From assembly GCA_015231925.1 (NCBI GenBank), contig JADGAQ010000012.1, positions 1 to 40,779 on the forward strand: a stretch of 40,779 nt of DNA, given 5' to 3'. A program made the translations under genes and the position numbers. Positions 1-7,687 of the stretch are shown here, in pieces. The stretch comes from Magnetococcales bacterium. Its GTDB lineage: Bacteria > Pseudomonadota > Magnetococcia > Magnetococcales > JADGAQ01. A model generated the notes under the pieces. It saw only the letters and a list, made by a program, of their open reading frames with translations, ran no database searches and was not told the origin of the DNA. Position 1 is the first letter of the stretch; each line of letters begins with the position of its first letter.

Positions 1-23
1 AAGGTTCTGTTTTTGGTTTTCTC

Positions 24-75
24 TTGTTCTTTTATTCCCCTGGAAGGCTCTCCTTTCAGGGGAATAAAAGAACAA
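24..75. repeat. Long perfect hairpin at the window start
   Basis: A perfect 19-bp inverted repeat lies at 24-42 and 57-75. The loop adds about five more pairs (one of them G-T), so almost the whole 52-nt stretch folds as a single stem with a 4-nt cap. No run of T follows it on either strand, so it is not a textbook intrinsic terminator, though it could end transcription of a gene left of the window. It sits next to the GC-rich hairpin pair at 99-144. Confidence 0.7.
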
Positions 76-98
76 AAATAAGTCAAAGACAACACATT

Positions 99-190
99 GG
101 GGACTCCGTCCCCAAACCCCTGCTGGGGACCATGATGGTCCCCAGACCCCTGCAATAATGCAAAAATGAAACAGAAACGGAATAAAGTCC
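99..190. repeat. GC-rich double-hairpin repeat, class B, copy 1
   Basis: Two perfect GC-rich hairpins sit side by side: 99-104 with 108-113 (3-nt loop), and 124-133 with 135-144 (1-nt centre). They are followed by an AT-rich tail with the words AATGAAACAGAA and GGAATAAAG. The same order (GC hairpin, short C-rich stretch, AATGAAACAGAA, GGAATAAA) occurs on the minus strand at 40707-40778. The two sites are therefore copies of one dispersed repeat type. No transposase or other coding capacity is visible. Confidence 0.6.
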
Positions 191-645
191 GTGCGGTCCT
201 TCTCGCCACCTGTCTCAACGGTGTTACACGATACAAAACTTCCGTATCGGGAGTTTTTGGCACATTGAAATATAAGTTGACAAATTCTCATTAAGATCTA
301 CAATGCGAGCAGGATGCGCTTCGATAGGTCTGTCCTGAATGCGCGAAGTCAGTATGTTCCTCTTGTTCCTTTTCATACCGGATATCCTTCACTCTTCAAT
401 TACATAATCAGTCACGCTCATTTGGCCAGTTCATGTACCTGAATATCATTTATTACTGGAGGCGGTGCGGAACCTTACCAGGCGCTTACCTTAAGAAGCG
501 GTTGCTTTCCGCAACTGAAAACCGAGCACAGTGGCTGGTGAAATGTCACCACCACTGCATCACGGCCGTGTTGGACGGCTTATCGATAACGAAATCCCCG
601 GTCAGGGGATCTTCCCGGACAATGCAGCGATTGAGGTAAAAACGA
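191..645. other. Intergenic stretch upstream of the chemoreceptor
   Basis: I see no convincing gene in this 455-bp stretch. It is lower in GC than its surroundings. A short reading frame from 433 lacks a ribosome binding site and has no recognisable family features. The end of the stretch carries GAGG at about 633-636, a plausible ribosome binding site for the chemoreceptor start at 646. A promoter for that gene is expected here, but no clear -35/-10 pair stands out. Confidence 0.4.
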
Positions 646-2334
646 ATGAATGACATGCGATTGCGGACAAGAATGATCGGTTCTTTTGCGATTCTGATAG
701 CCATTTTCGGGGTGTTGGTGGCCTATCAGATCCACTCCATGTCGATCCAGGCCCATTTCCAGAATGAAGGGGCGGATCGTTTCAAGGATGCCATTTCCAT
801 GGGGGAGATCACCCAGCGGCTGGAGAGGATCTATATCATCGCAGCTGATGCCGCCATCAATCAAAACCTGGACGAGGCCCGACGCTCTCTGAAAGAGGCG
901 ACCGCGCGGATGAGAGAGGATCTCACCGCCGTGGCCAGGATGGTCGACACCCCCGAGGAGCGTGCCAACTCGGATAAACTCTCCATGTTGTGCCGGAACT
1001 ATGTAAATCGCATCGAAACGGAGTACTTTGATGCGGTCAGTGCGATAATGCACGGTGATCAGGGGGCTAATGAAAAGCTGCATCGCATCGACGGGGATGT
1101 CGATGTCTTGAGAAATCAGATCATCGACATCATCGGCGTTATTCATGATTCCATGGTGCAGGAGGCCGAAGAGGCGGATAGTCAGTTCGATGCCACCAGC
1201 ACCGAAACCGTTCGCACGGCCATCGGGGTACTGATCCTGGTGTTGCTGATGGCCGCTGCCTTGGCCCTTTTCAATCTCCGCATCATCCTGCGCCAGGTCG
1301 GCGGGGAGCCGCAGCTCATTGCGGAACTGGCGGGTCGGGTGGCCGATGGCGACCTGAGCATGGCCTTCGGCGATTCCGATCGGGCAACCGGTATTCATCT
1401 GGCGGTGCAGAACATGGTGAACAAACTGCAGCGCATTGTGGGCGAGGTCACCTTGGCAGCGGAGCAGATCGCCATCGGCAGCCGGGGAATAGCCGAGGCG
1501 GCCCAGTCGATTGCCCAGGGAACGACCGAGCAGACCGCCTCCCTGGAGACGACTTCATTGGCCATGGGTGAGATAACGGGGAGCTGCCAGCTCAATACGG
1601 ACAGCTCCGACGAAACGCAGACTCTGGCCGTCAAGGCCTCGCGGAACGCCACCAAAGGGGGCGAAGCCGTCAATCAGGCGGTCACGGCCATGAAGGAGAT
1701 TGCCTCGAAGATCGGCATCATCGAGGAGATTGCCCGCCAGACCAATCTGTTGGCGCTGAATGCCGCCATCGAAGCGGCCCGGGCCGGGGAACACGGAAAA
1801 GGTTTCGCCGTCGTGGCGGCGGAGGTCCGGAAACTGGCGGAAAGAAGCCAGGTGGCTGCCGGCGAGATCAGCCATCTCTCCGTTTCCAGTGTCAACATCT
1901 CCGAGCAGGCGGGATCGATCATCGGGCAGCTCGTGCCCGATATCCAGGAGACGGCTACCCGCATTCGGGGTATCGCGGAATGCAGCCGGCAACAGCGGGA
2001 GGGGATCAAACATATCCGCGATTCGATTCAGCAGCTGGACCAGGTGGTGCATCAAAATGCCAGTTCTTCCGAGGAACTGGCGGCCACTTCCGAAGAGTTG
2101 AGCGTGCAGGCCGATACGATGGCTCAGTCCATCGCCTTCTTCCGGCTGGGGGGGCGGATCTCACCGGCCAAAACGGGCGTAGCCGAAGAGAGTGCCCGGA
2201 GCAAGGCGACCCGGCGCCAGCCGGCGGTATACCAACCCAAACGGAGTGCTGATTCGAAGAAACCGGCAGCGACGGAGATCAACCTGCTGACCGGCCCGGA
2301 AATGCGCCTGGCGGAGGAATTCGACAGCTTCTGA
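646..2334 (+). CDS. Methyl-accepting chemotaxis protein
   Basis: Inner-membrane chemoreceptor that would bind a ligand outside and control CheA through CheW. The 562-residue protein has a first membrane helix at about residues 10-30 and a helical periplasmic sensor of about 155 residues (four-helix-bundle type). A second membrane helix lies at about 190-211, followed by a HAMP linker to about 265. The long cytoplasmic signalling helix pair has the conserved tip [19 protein letters not shown] near residues 362-380. The C-terminus ends in EEFDSF and has no NWETF-type CheR tether. No che genes are nearby, so it is a stand-alone receptor. The ligand cannot be told from sequence. The start at 646 follows GAGG; two more ATGs within 10 bp make the exact start slightly uncertain. 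Confidence 0.95.
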   Translation: MNDMRLRTRMIGSFAILIAIFGVLVAYQIHSMSIQAHFQNEGADRFKDAISMGEITQRLERIYIIAADAAINQNLDEARRSLKEATARMREDLTAVARMVDTPEERANSDKLSMLCRNYVNRIETEYFDAVSAIMHGDQGANEKLHRIDGDVDVLRNQIIDIIGVIHDSMVQEAEEADSQFDATSTETVRTAIGVLILVLLMAAALALFNLRIILRQVGGEPQLIAELAGRVADGDLSMAFGDSDRATGIHLAVQNMVNKLQRIVGEVTLAAEQIAIGSRGIAEAAQSIAQGTTEQTASLETTSLAMGEITGSCQLNTDSSDETQTLAVKASRNATKGGEAVNQAVTAMKEIASKIGIIEEIARQTNLLALNAAIEAARAGEHGKGFAVVAAEVRKLAERSQVAAGEISHLSVSSVNISEQAGSIIGQLVPDIQETATRIRGIAECSRQQREGIKHIRDSIQQLDQVVHQNASSSEELAATSEELSVQADTMAQSIAFFRLGGRISPAKTGVAEESARSKATRRQPAVYQPKRSADSKKPAATEINLLTGPEMRLAEEFDSF

Positions 2335-2345
2335 CCGCCCAGGGT

Positions 2346-2513
2346 AACTATTCAGACCCTTGCACGGTGCAGCATGATCGTGTCAACGGCGAAAGGAATA
2401 GTCCCAGGGGTGCCCCCTGGACCCCATGGGGTCGGAAGTCAACAGCAAAAGGAAGAGTCCCAGGGCGCTGCCCTGGAGTAAGTCGGGGGGGATAATCCCC
2501 CCCGAACCCCCGT
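2346..2513. repeat. GC-rich hairpin repeat, class A, copy 1
   Basis: Starts with AACTATT and contains a 24-nt block (2372-2395) that is identical, on the opposite strand, to 38594-38617. Then come two small CCAGGG-type hairpins (about 2404-2420 and 2461-2476) and a perfect hairpin 2483-2505 built of seven G, ATAAT and seven C. Bases 2482-2513 match the minus strand of the 38.5-kb copy base for base. The unit with the CCAGGG hairpin is present twice here and once at 38.5 kb, so this copy looks internally duplicated. It lies just after the chemoreceptor stop and may also end its transcript. Confidence 0.75.
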
Positions 2514-2563
2514 TTACCCGCACACCTTCCTGCCGCGCAGCCCGGTTCCCGCGCTGCAATGTT

Positions 2564-2773
2564 CTACATCTCGAAGTCGGGTTCGGTGCGCGCCAGGAGC
2601 GAGGCCTTCTCCTTCACGGGTCTGAGGGATTGGCGCGGCGGTCGGGCCACGACCCACTGTCTGCCGCTCCAGGAGCCGAGTTTCACCCCCAGGGTGACCA
2701 CGCCTCCCGAGAAGAGAACCACGCCGAGCCAGGATACCAGGCCCTTGACCAGGGCAGGGTCGGTGATCTCCAT
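2564..2773 (-). CDS. Small single-pass membrane protein, function unknown
   Basis: A 69-residue protein with one hydrophobic segment (about residues 8-30, LVSWLGVVLFSGGVVTLGV) followed by a basic tail rich in Arg, Pro and Trp, so the C-terminus should face the cytoplasm. The start is well supported: AAGGAG lies seven bases before the ATG. It is divergent from the six-gene run starting at 2887. I do not recognise a family. The ribosome binding site and the membrane segment make it more likely real than the overlapping frames on the other strand. Its position between repeat copy A and the glycosyltransferase run gives no clear hint of function. Confidence 0.6.
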   Translation of the reverse strand: MEITDPALVKGLVSWLGVVLFSGGVVTLGVKLGSWSGRQWVVARPPRQSLRPVKEKASLLARTEPDFEM

Positions 2774-2886
2774 CTTTCACTCCTTGAATGCCTGCATGGA
2801 ATCCTCCGTATTGCCAATGACGCCACCATGAGACATGATGGTTCGTCGTCCGCGTTCAACGTATTGCCAATCGAGATACATCAACC

Positions 2887-3345
2887 ATGAGCGAAGCCCT
2901 TATTGCCTCCGAAGCCCTGAACCGCTGGCGGGATCACCCGGCACTCTCCCTGCAGGAGGCCGCCTGGCTGGCCGGTCTGGCCCCGGAGGTGCTGGTCCAC
3001 GTCCTGGACGCGGCGGGCATTCTGCCCGCCGGCGGTGTCGCCGAGCCCCGTCTGGTCAAGGTTCCGGAGTTGATCCGCGCCGCCTTCGCCCTGCTGGGAC
3101 AACGGGAGGCGCAGAACGCCCTGTTGCGGGTTCAGTTGGACAAGGCCCTGGAACGGGAACGGGATCTGGGTCAAAGCCTGCGGGAAAAGCTGGGCCCCAT
3201 GCCCGGCCAGCCCATGGCTCCGACACCGCTTGTCTCCCCACCGGTTCCTCCGGCCCCCGTCCTGTCGCGTCCGCCCCTCAAGACGTCCACCGTTACCCCC
3301 CTTATCGGCAAGTCCGGCAAGGGACAAAAGAAAAAAGGCAAATGA
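2887..3345 (+). CDS. HTH-like plus coiled-coil protein of unknown function
   Basis: A 152-residue protein. Residues about 20-50 (LQEAAWLAGLAPEVL and following) read like the helix-turn-helix of MerR/excisionase-type domains. Residues about 60-100 are a charged helix likely to form a coiled coil. The rest is Pro-rich with a Lys-rich end (GKGQKKKGK). Its TGA overlaps the ATG of the next gene (ATGA at 3342-3345), so it should be translated together with the GT2 enzyme. The ribosome binding site is weak. It could be a DNA-binding regulator of the operon or a scaffold for the glycosyltransferase; sequence alone does not decide. No exact family is recognised. Confidence 0.7.
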   Translation: MSEALIASEALNRWRDHPALSLQEAAWLAGLAPEVLVHVLDAAGILPAGGVAEPRLVKVPELIRAAFALLGQREAQNALLRVQLDKALERERDLGQSLREKLGPMPGQPMAPTPLVSPPVPPAPVLSRPPLKTSTVTPLIGKSGKGQKKKGK

Positions 3346-4181
3346 GTACGCCCCTGACCTCCATTTTGGTGCCGGTGTTCAATCAGACCCCGCTTCTGGC
3401 CTATCTGTGGGAGAGTCTGCAGCGCCACACCGCCCATTTACCCTGGGAGTTGATCCTGGTGGACAACGCCTCTCGCGAGGAGGGCATGCCGCAACTTCTG
3501 CAAACGCTTGCGGGGCAGGAACGGGTCAAGGTGATCCGCAACGCCGAAAACCGGGGCTTCGGCAAGGCCAACAATCAGGCACTGGCGGCGAGTGAGGGGG
3601 AGTTTCTCTTTCTGATCAATACCGATATGTTCCCCGCCGGACCGTGGCTGGAGTTCCTCCTGGGGCGCATGACCGCGGAGCCGGGCTGCGGGGCGGTTCA
3701 GGGGCGCATTCTGTTGCCCGGTGAGGGCGAGGCGGCTGCCGACTGGCGCGTGCAGACCTGCGGCGCCCGGTTCGGCGCCGACGGCCTGCCCCTCTATCAC
3801 CTGCCCGGTTTCCACCGGGAAGCGCCGGAGGTCAACCGCTCCTTGCGTCTGGAGGCCTTCATGGGCACCGGCGTGCTGTTGCGCCGCCGGGCGGTGGAGG
3901 AGGTCGGTTTCTTCGATGAGGAATACGACCTGGTCTTCATGGAGGATACCGACCTCTCCCTGCGTTTGAGCCAGGCCGGCTATGACTGCTGGTACGAACC
4001 GCACGCTCTTTTCATCCACATGCATTCCGCCTCCATGCCCCACCTCTCCCAGGAAGAGTACGACCGCTCCCGCCATGGCAACCGGGAGCTGTTCCGGCGC
4101 AAATGGCCCGTGGAGCGCATTCGGGAGATCCTGCTGGCTCGGGGTTTCGTTCCCGCGGGGTTCCCTGCCGGAGAGGGGTGA
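3342..4181 (+). CDS. Glycosyltransferase family 2
   Basis: A 279-residue cytoplasmic or membrane-associated GT-A fold enzyme that should transfer a sugar from a nucleotide sugar to a glycan or lipid acceptor. The N-terminus has the typical strand ILVPVFNQ, and ENRGFGKANN matches the rhamnosyltransferase-like subgroup. INTDMF (about residues 92-97) holds the metal-binding DXD-like motif. FMEDTDLSLRL (about 199-209) is the conserved ED acid pair. The start at 3342 is chosen because it overlaps the upstream stop as ATGA and begins exactly at the GT2 domain; an open frame runs further upstream but lies inside the previous gene. The next gene begins 5 bp after its stop. Sugar and acceptor are unknown. 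Confidence 0.9.
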   Translation: MSTPLTSILVPVFNQTPLLAYLWESLQRHTAHLPWELILVDNASREEGMPQLLQTLAGQERVKVIRNAENRGFGKANNQALAASEGEFLFLINTDMFPAGPWLEFLLGRMTAEPGCGAVQGRILLPGEGEAAADWRVQTCGARFGADGLPLYHLPGFHREAPEVNRSLRLEAFMGTGVLLRRRAVEEVGFFDEEYDLVFMEDTDLSLRLSQAGYDCWYEPHALFIHMHSASMPHLSQEEYDRSRHGNRELFRRKWPVERIREILLARGFVPAGFPAGEG

Positions 4182-4186
4182 GTGCC

Positions 4187-5965
4187 ATGTGCGGTTTGTG
4201 CGGGGAAATACGTTTCGACGGGCAGCGGGTGGAGGGGGAACCCCTGCAACGCATGATGGCCTCCATGATCTCGCGGGGACCGGACCAGCACGGTCTGCAT
4301 CTGAACGGCCCGGTGGGTTTCGGCCATCGCCGCCTGAAGATCCTCGATCTGTCGGATCGGGCCGGGCAGCCCATGATCGATCCGGAAAGCGGCCATGTGC
4401 TGGTCTTCAACGGCTGCATCTACAATTTCGAAGCCCTGCGGCAGGAGCTGGAGGCCAAAGGACACCGCTTCCTGACCAGCGGGGACACGGAAGTCATTCT
4501 CAAGGCCTACCGGGAGTGGGGCTGGCAGGCGGTGAGCCGTTTTCTGGGCATGTTCGCCTTCGCCTTGTGGGACGCTGACACGGGTGAGGTGGTGCTGGCC
4601 CGTGACCGATTGGGCATCAAGCCGCTCTATCTGGCCCGCAGCGCGGGACGGCTGCGTTTCGCCTCCACCCTGCCCGCGCTGCTGGCTGCCGGCGGGGTGG
4701 ACACCCGCCTCGACAAACAGGCGTTGCACCACTATCTGACCCTGCATTCGGTGGTTCCGCCGCCGCACACCCTGCTGGCGGGGGTGAGCAAACTGCCGCC
4801 TGCCACGGTGCGCATCGTGCAACCGGACGGAGCCATTCGGGATCACCTCTACTGGTCTTTGCGGATCGGGGGCGAAGTCGAGGAGAGGGAACCCTCCTTC
4901 GAAGCGTGGCAGGAGCGGGTGCTGGCCGCGTTGCGCCTGGCGGTCAAACGCCGCCTGGTGGCGGATGTCCCGGTGGGGGTGCTGCTTTCGGGGGGGCTCG
5001 ATTCCAGCCTGATCGTGGCTCTGCTCGCCGAGGCGGGACAGGGGCGGGCCGGGCTGGAGACCTTTTCCGTCGGTTTCGAGGCGGTGGGGGCCAAGGAGGG
5101 GGACGAGTTCCGCTACTCCGATCGGGTGGCCGCCCATTTCGGCACGCGACACCATCGCCTCCCCATCGCCACCTCCGAGATGCTGCAGGCCCTGCCCCGG
5201 GCTATCGGGGCCATGTCGGAACCGATGACCAGTCACGACAACGTGGGCTTTTTCCTGCTCTCCCGGGAGGTTTCCCGCCACGTCAAGGTGGTGCAGAGCG
5301 GGCAGGGGGCCGATGAGGTCTTCGCGGGCTACTTCTGGCATCCGCCCATGCGGGAGAGCCGGACACCCCTGCAGGATTACATCCGTCTCTATTTCGACCG
5401 CAGCCACGAGGAGATCGCCAAGGTGTTGCAACCCGACTGGGTGGAGCGGGACTACACCCTGGAAAGGGTGGAAAACCACTTTGCCGGCCTGACGGGCTGT
5501 GGTCCTCTGGACAAGGTGCTGCATTTCGACACCGCCGTCATTCTGGTGGACGATCCGGTGAAACGGCTGGACAACATGACCATGGCCTGGGGTCTGGAGG
5601 CGCGGGTGCCCTTCCTGGATCACGAGCTGGTGGAGCTGGCAGGACGCATTCCCGCCCGCTTCAAGGCGGGGGAGAGGGGCAAGTGGCTGTTGAAGGAAGC
5701 GGCGCGGACCCTGCTCCCGGCGGAGGTCATCGATCGGCCCAAGGGCTATTTCCCGGTACCCGCTCTGGAAGATCTCCAGGGTGAGGTTCTGCTCCGGGTG
5801 CGGGAGGTGTTGACTTCGGAGCGCGCCCGGCAACGGGAGCTGTTCCGCCCCTCCCACGTGGAACGTCTCCTGGCCGAGCCGCTGGCCCACCATACCCCGT
5901 TGAAGGGCTCCAAACTCTGGCAACTGGCCCTGCTGGAGTGGTGGTTGCAGGACAAGGGGGTTTAG
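4187..5965 (+). CDS. Asparagine synthase-family amidotransferase, N-acetylglutaminylglutamine amide type
   Basis: A 592-residue glutamine-dependent amidotransferase. The start is fixed by MCG: Cys2 is the Ntn-type glutaminase nucleophile. SRGPD, HRRLKILDLS and NGCIYN belong to the glutaminase half. LLSGGLDSSLI (PP-loop, about residue 268) and QSGQGADEVFAGY (about 370) belong to the ATP-dependent synthetase half. The opening MCGLCGEIRFDG, the stretch FASTLPALL and the overall length match the enzyme that amidates N-acetylglutaminylglutamine to the osmolyte NAGGN (AsnO of Sinorhizobium) better than ordinary AsnB. That enzyme normally sits beside a GNAT/ATP-grasp ligase and a peptidase; neither is in this window. 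Here it is flanked by two glycosyltransferases, so it could instead amidate a glycan. Family call firm, substrate uncertain. Confidence 0.85.
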   Translation: MCGLCGEIRFDGQRVEGEPLQRMMASMISRGPDQHGLHLNGPVGFGHRRLKILDLSDRAGQPMIDPESGHVLVFNGCIYNFEALRQELEAKGHRFLTSGDTEVILKAYREWGWQAVSRFLGMFAFALWDADTGEVVLARDRLGIKPLYLARSAGRLRFASTLPALLAAGGVDTRLDKQALHHYLTLHSVVPPPHTLLAGVSKLPPATVRIVQPDGAIRDHLYWSLRIGGEVEEREPSFEAWQERVLAALRLAVKRRLVADVPVGVLLSGGLDSSLIVALLAEAGQGRAGLETFSVGFEAVGAKEGDEFRYSDRVAAHFGTRHHRLPIATSEMLQALPRAIGAMSEPMTSHDNVGFFLLSREVSRHVKVVQSGQGADEVFAGYFWHPPMRESRTPLQDYIRLYFDRSHEEIAKVLQPDWVERDYTLERVENHFAGLTGCGPLDKVLHFDTAVILVDDPVKRLDNMTMAWGLEARVPFLDHELVELAGRIPARFKAGERGKWLLKEAARTLLPAEVIDRPKGYFPVPALEDLQGEVLLRVREVLTSERARQRELFRPSHVERLLAEPLAHHTPLKGSKLWQLALLEWWLQDKGV

Positions 5966-5966
5966 C

Positions 5967-7163
5967 ATGTCCACACCGCGTCTGCCCATCGTGGCCTTCG
6001 GGCCGAATCCCTGGGAAGGTTTTTGGATGAACCGGCAACAACTGCTCTCCCGGCTGGGACGGCGCGGCTGGCCGGTGGTCTATACCATCGGACCCATGAC
6101 GGTGTGGGAACGGGGCGGCCCCCGCTGGCAACAGGCCGACTGGCTGAGTCGGGGAGTGGCCATGGACGGGGTGGTGGTGGACCGGCCCGGACGCCTCGCG
6201 GCGCGCTGGCCCAAACTCCCCCTTTGGGATCAGGCCGTCTATCGCCTGCATGCCCGGCATCTGCTCAAGCTGGCGGGGTTGCGTCCGGGGCAGCGGGGCA
6301 TCCTCTTTTTCTTCCATCCCGATTTCGTGCCCTATATCGCCTGGATGGGCCAGCCCCATGTGGCCTTTCATGCCTTCGACATGTATGCCCAGATGACGCC
6401 GGGCTGGACGGAGAGCCAGATGCAGCAGGAGGCCTGGCTGTGTCGCCGCGCCGATCTGCTGACCACCATCTCCGATACGGTGCGGCAGGCCATGCCGCCT
6501 CCCGGCCCGGAGAAAGCCCGCATCCTGTTGAACGGCACCGATATCGACACCGTGCTGGCCGCGGATCATCAGCCCTGCCCGGCCGATCTGGCCGCCATTC
6601 CCCGGCCTCGCATCGGCTATGTGGGCCAGATCACCCCCAAGATCGATTTCCGCACCATTCTGGAGGTGGCGCGGCAGCGCCCGCAATGGCACTGGGCGCT
6701 GGTGGGCAACGTCAAAATCGCCGATCGTCCCCAAACCGATTGGGAGATTCGCGCCAAGGCGGATCTGGAAGCGTGTCGCGCCATGCCCAACATCCATTTT
6801 CTGGGTGTTAAACCTTATGGCGAGTTGCCGGTCTATATACGGCACATGGATGTCAACACCATCATCTATCGGGCCGAACCCGGCTGGTGGGCGGCGGGGT
6901 ACCCCCAGAAACTGCACGATTATCTGGGCTCCATGGTTCCCCTGGTGAGCCCCGCCTTCGCCACCCTACGGGAGTTGTCCGGGGTGGTGGGGTTGGTGGA
7001 GGATGATGTCTCCTCCTGGATCGGGGCGCTGCAGCGGGCCATTCGGGAGGGCGGACCGGGAGACCCCGGGGAGCGGCGGGCCATCGCCATGGAAAACAGT
7101 TGGGACCGTCGGGTGGATCTGCTGGAGGAGTGGTTGTTCGAGATGGTCTCACGGGTATCGTAA
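5967..7163 (+). CDS. Glycosyltransferase, GT4-like
   Basis: A 398-residue GT-B type glycosyltransferase, expected to act in the cytoplasm on a nucleotide sugar. The N-terminal half has PNPWEGFWMNRQQLLSRL, typical of the acceptor domain in this group. The C-terminal half has RIGYVGQITPKIDFRTILE (start of the donor domain, about residue 212), NIHFLGVKPYGELP (about 275-288) and YPQKLHDYLGSMVPLVSP (about 312-329), the usual place of donor phosphate contacts. It starts 1 bp after the stop of the amidotransferase, so the two are one operon. With the GT2 gene it suggests synthesis of a surface glycan or modified glycolipid. Product unknown. Confidence 0.85.
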   Translation: MSTPRLPIVAFGPNPWEGFWMNRQQLLSRLGRRGWPVVYTIGPMTVWERGGPRWQQADWLSRGVAMDGVVVDRPGRLAARWPKLPLWDQAVYRLHARHLLKLAGLRPGQRGILFFFHPDFVPYIAWMGQPHVAFHAFDMYAQMTPGWTESQMQQEAWLCRRADLLTTISDTVRQAMPPPGPEKARILLNGTDIDTVLAADHQPCPADLAAIPRPRIGYVGQITPKIDFRTILEVARQRPQWHWALVGNVKIADRPQTDWEIRAKADLEACRAMPNIHFLGVKPYGELPVYIRHMDVNTIIYRAEPGWWAAGYPQKLHDYLGSMVPLVSPAFATLRELSGVVGLVEDDVSSWIGALQRAIREGGPGDPGERRAIAMENSWDRRVDLLEEWLFEMVSRVS

Positions 7164-7174
7164 GCGAGGCGGAG

Positions 7175-7684
7175 ATGGCTGAGACGGAACTCATTCAGGT
7201 CAGGGTAAGAGGCCGGGGGGCCATCCCCCATTTTTTCCACAGTCTCGAAGAGTGGCAGGAGAAAGAGGCGCTCCTGGGGGCGGAGCCGGAGGAGCTGGAG
7301 TTTTCCTATGTGGCGGGTCCTTATGGCGAGTTGTTCAAGGCCATGGGAATCGACGCCCACACCCTTCCCCTCTGGTTTGAACAGGTTCGTGGCCTCAAAC
7401 AGCCGCAGCGCGCCGCCCTCTTCTTTCGCCGCTACACCCAGGGGGACTCCTTCGTCACCGCCCTGCAGGAGATGGGCGAGGTGCGCATTCTGGGAGGGGA
7501 TCCCGGCGATGTCATGGAGGAACTGCATCTGGAGAGCGGCGCCCTCGATCAGGTTCCCGAGCCCTTTGTGCGCTACATCGATTGGGAACGCATGGCCAAC
7601 GACTGGATGCGGGAACGACGCCTGGAGATTTTTCGCTTCGAAGGCATTTTGTGGGTGGTGTTCAACCAGACGGAAGACGAATAG
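7175..7684 (+). CDS. Acidic ArdA-like protein (possible antirestriction protein)
   Basis: A 169-residue, strongly acidic protein (about 32 Asp/Glu against 17 Lys/Arg). The C-terminal part has the feel of the ArdA family: a repeated acidic helix, then RYIDWERMANDW and a closing strand LWVVFN, like the YIDYxxxARDL...YVF ending of ArdA. ArdA proteins are DNA mimics of about 165-170 residues that block type I restriction enzymes. The resemblance is by eye and the N-terminal half is weak, so the call is tentative. The start at 7175 follows GAGGCGGAG; a longer frame from 7100 would run into the glycosyltransferase gene. It sits 11 bp after that gene and 3 bp before the ParB-like gene, so all are probably cotranscribed. 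Confidence 0.5.
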   Translation: MAETELIQVRVRGRGAIPHFFHSLEEWQEKEALLGAEPEELEFSYVAGPYGELFKAMGIDAHTLPLWFEQVRGLKQPQRAALFFRRYTQGDSFVTALQEMGEVRILGGDPGDVMEELHLESGALDQVPEPFVRYIDWERMANDWMRERRLEIFRFEGILWVVFNQTEDE

Positions 7685-7687
7685 ATC

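Noticed and set aside
433-639. 68-codon open frame before the chemoreceptor gene
   Set aside because: It has no ribosome binding site and no family likeness, and lies in a lower-GC, repeat-flanked spacer.
3980-5989. 669-codon open frame on the minus strand across the GT2 and amidotransferase genes
   Set aside because: The plus strand has clear enzymes with intact motifs and tight overlaps. The minus frame is Gln/His/Pro-rich, as expected from antisense of GC-rich genes.
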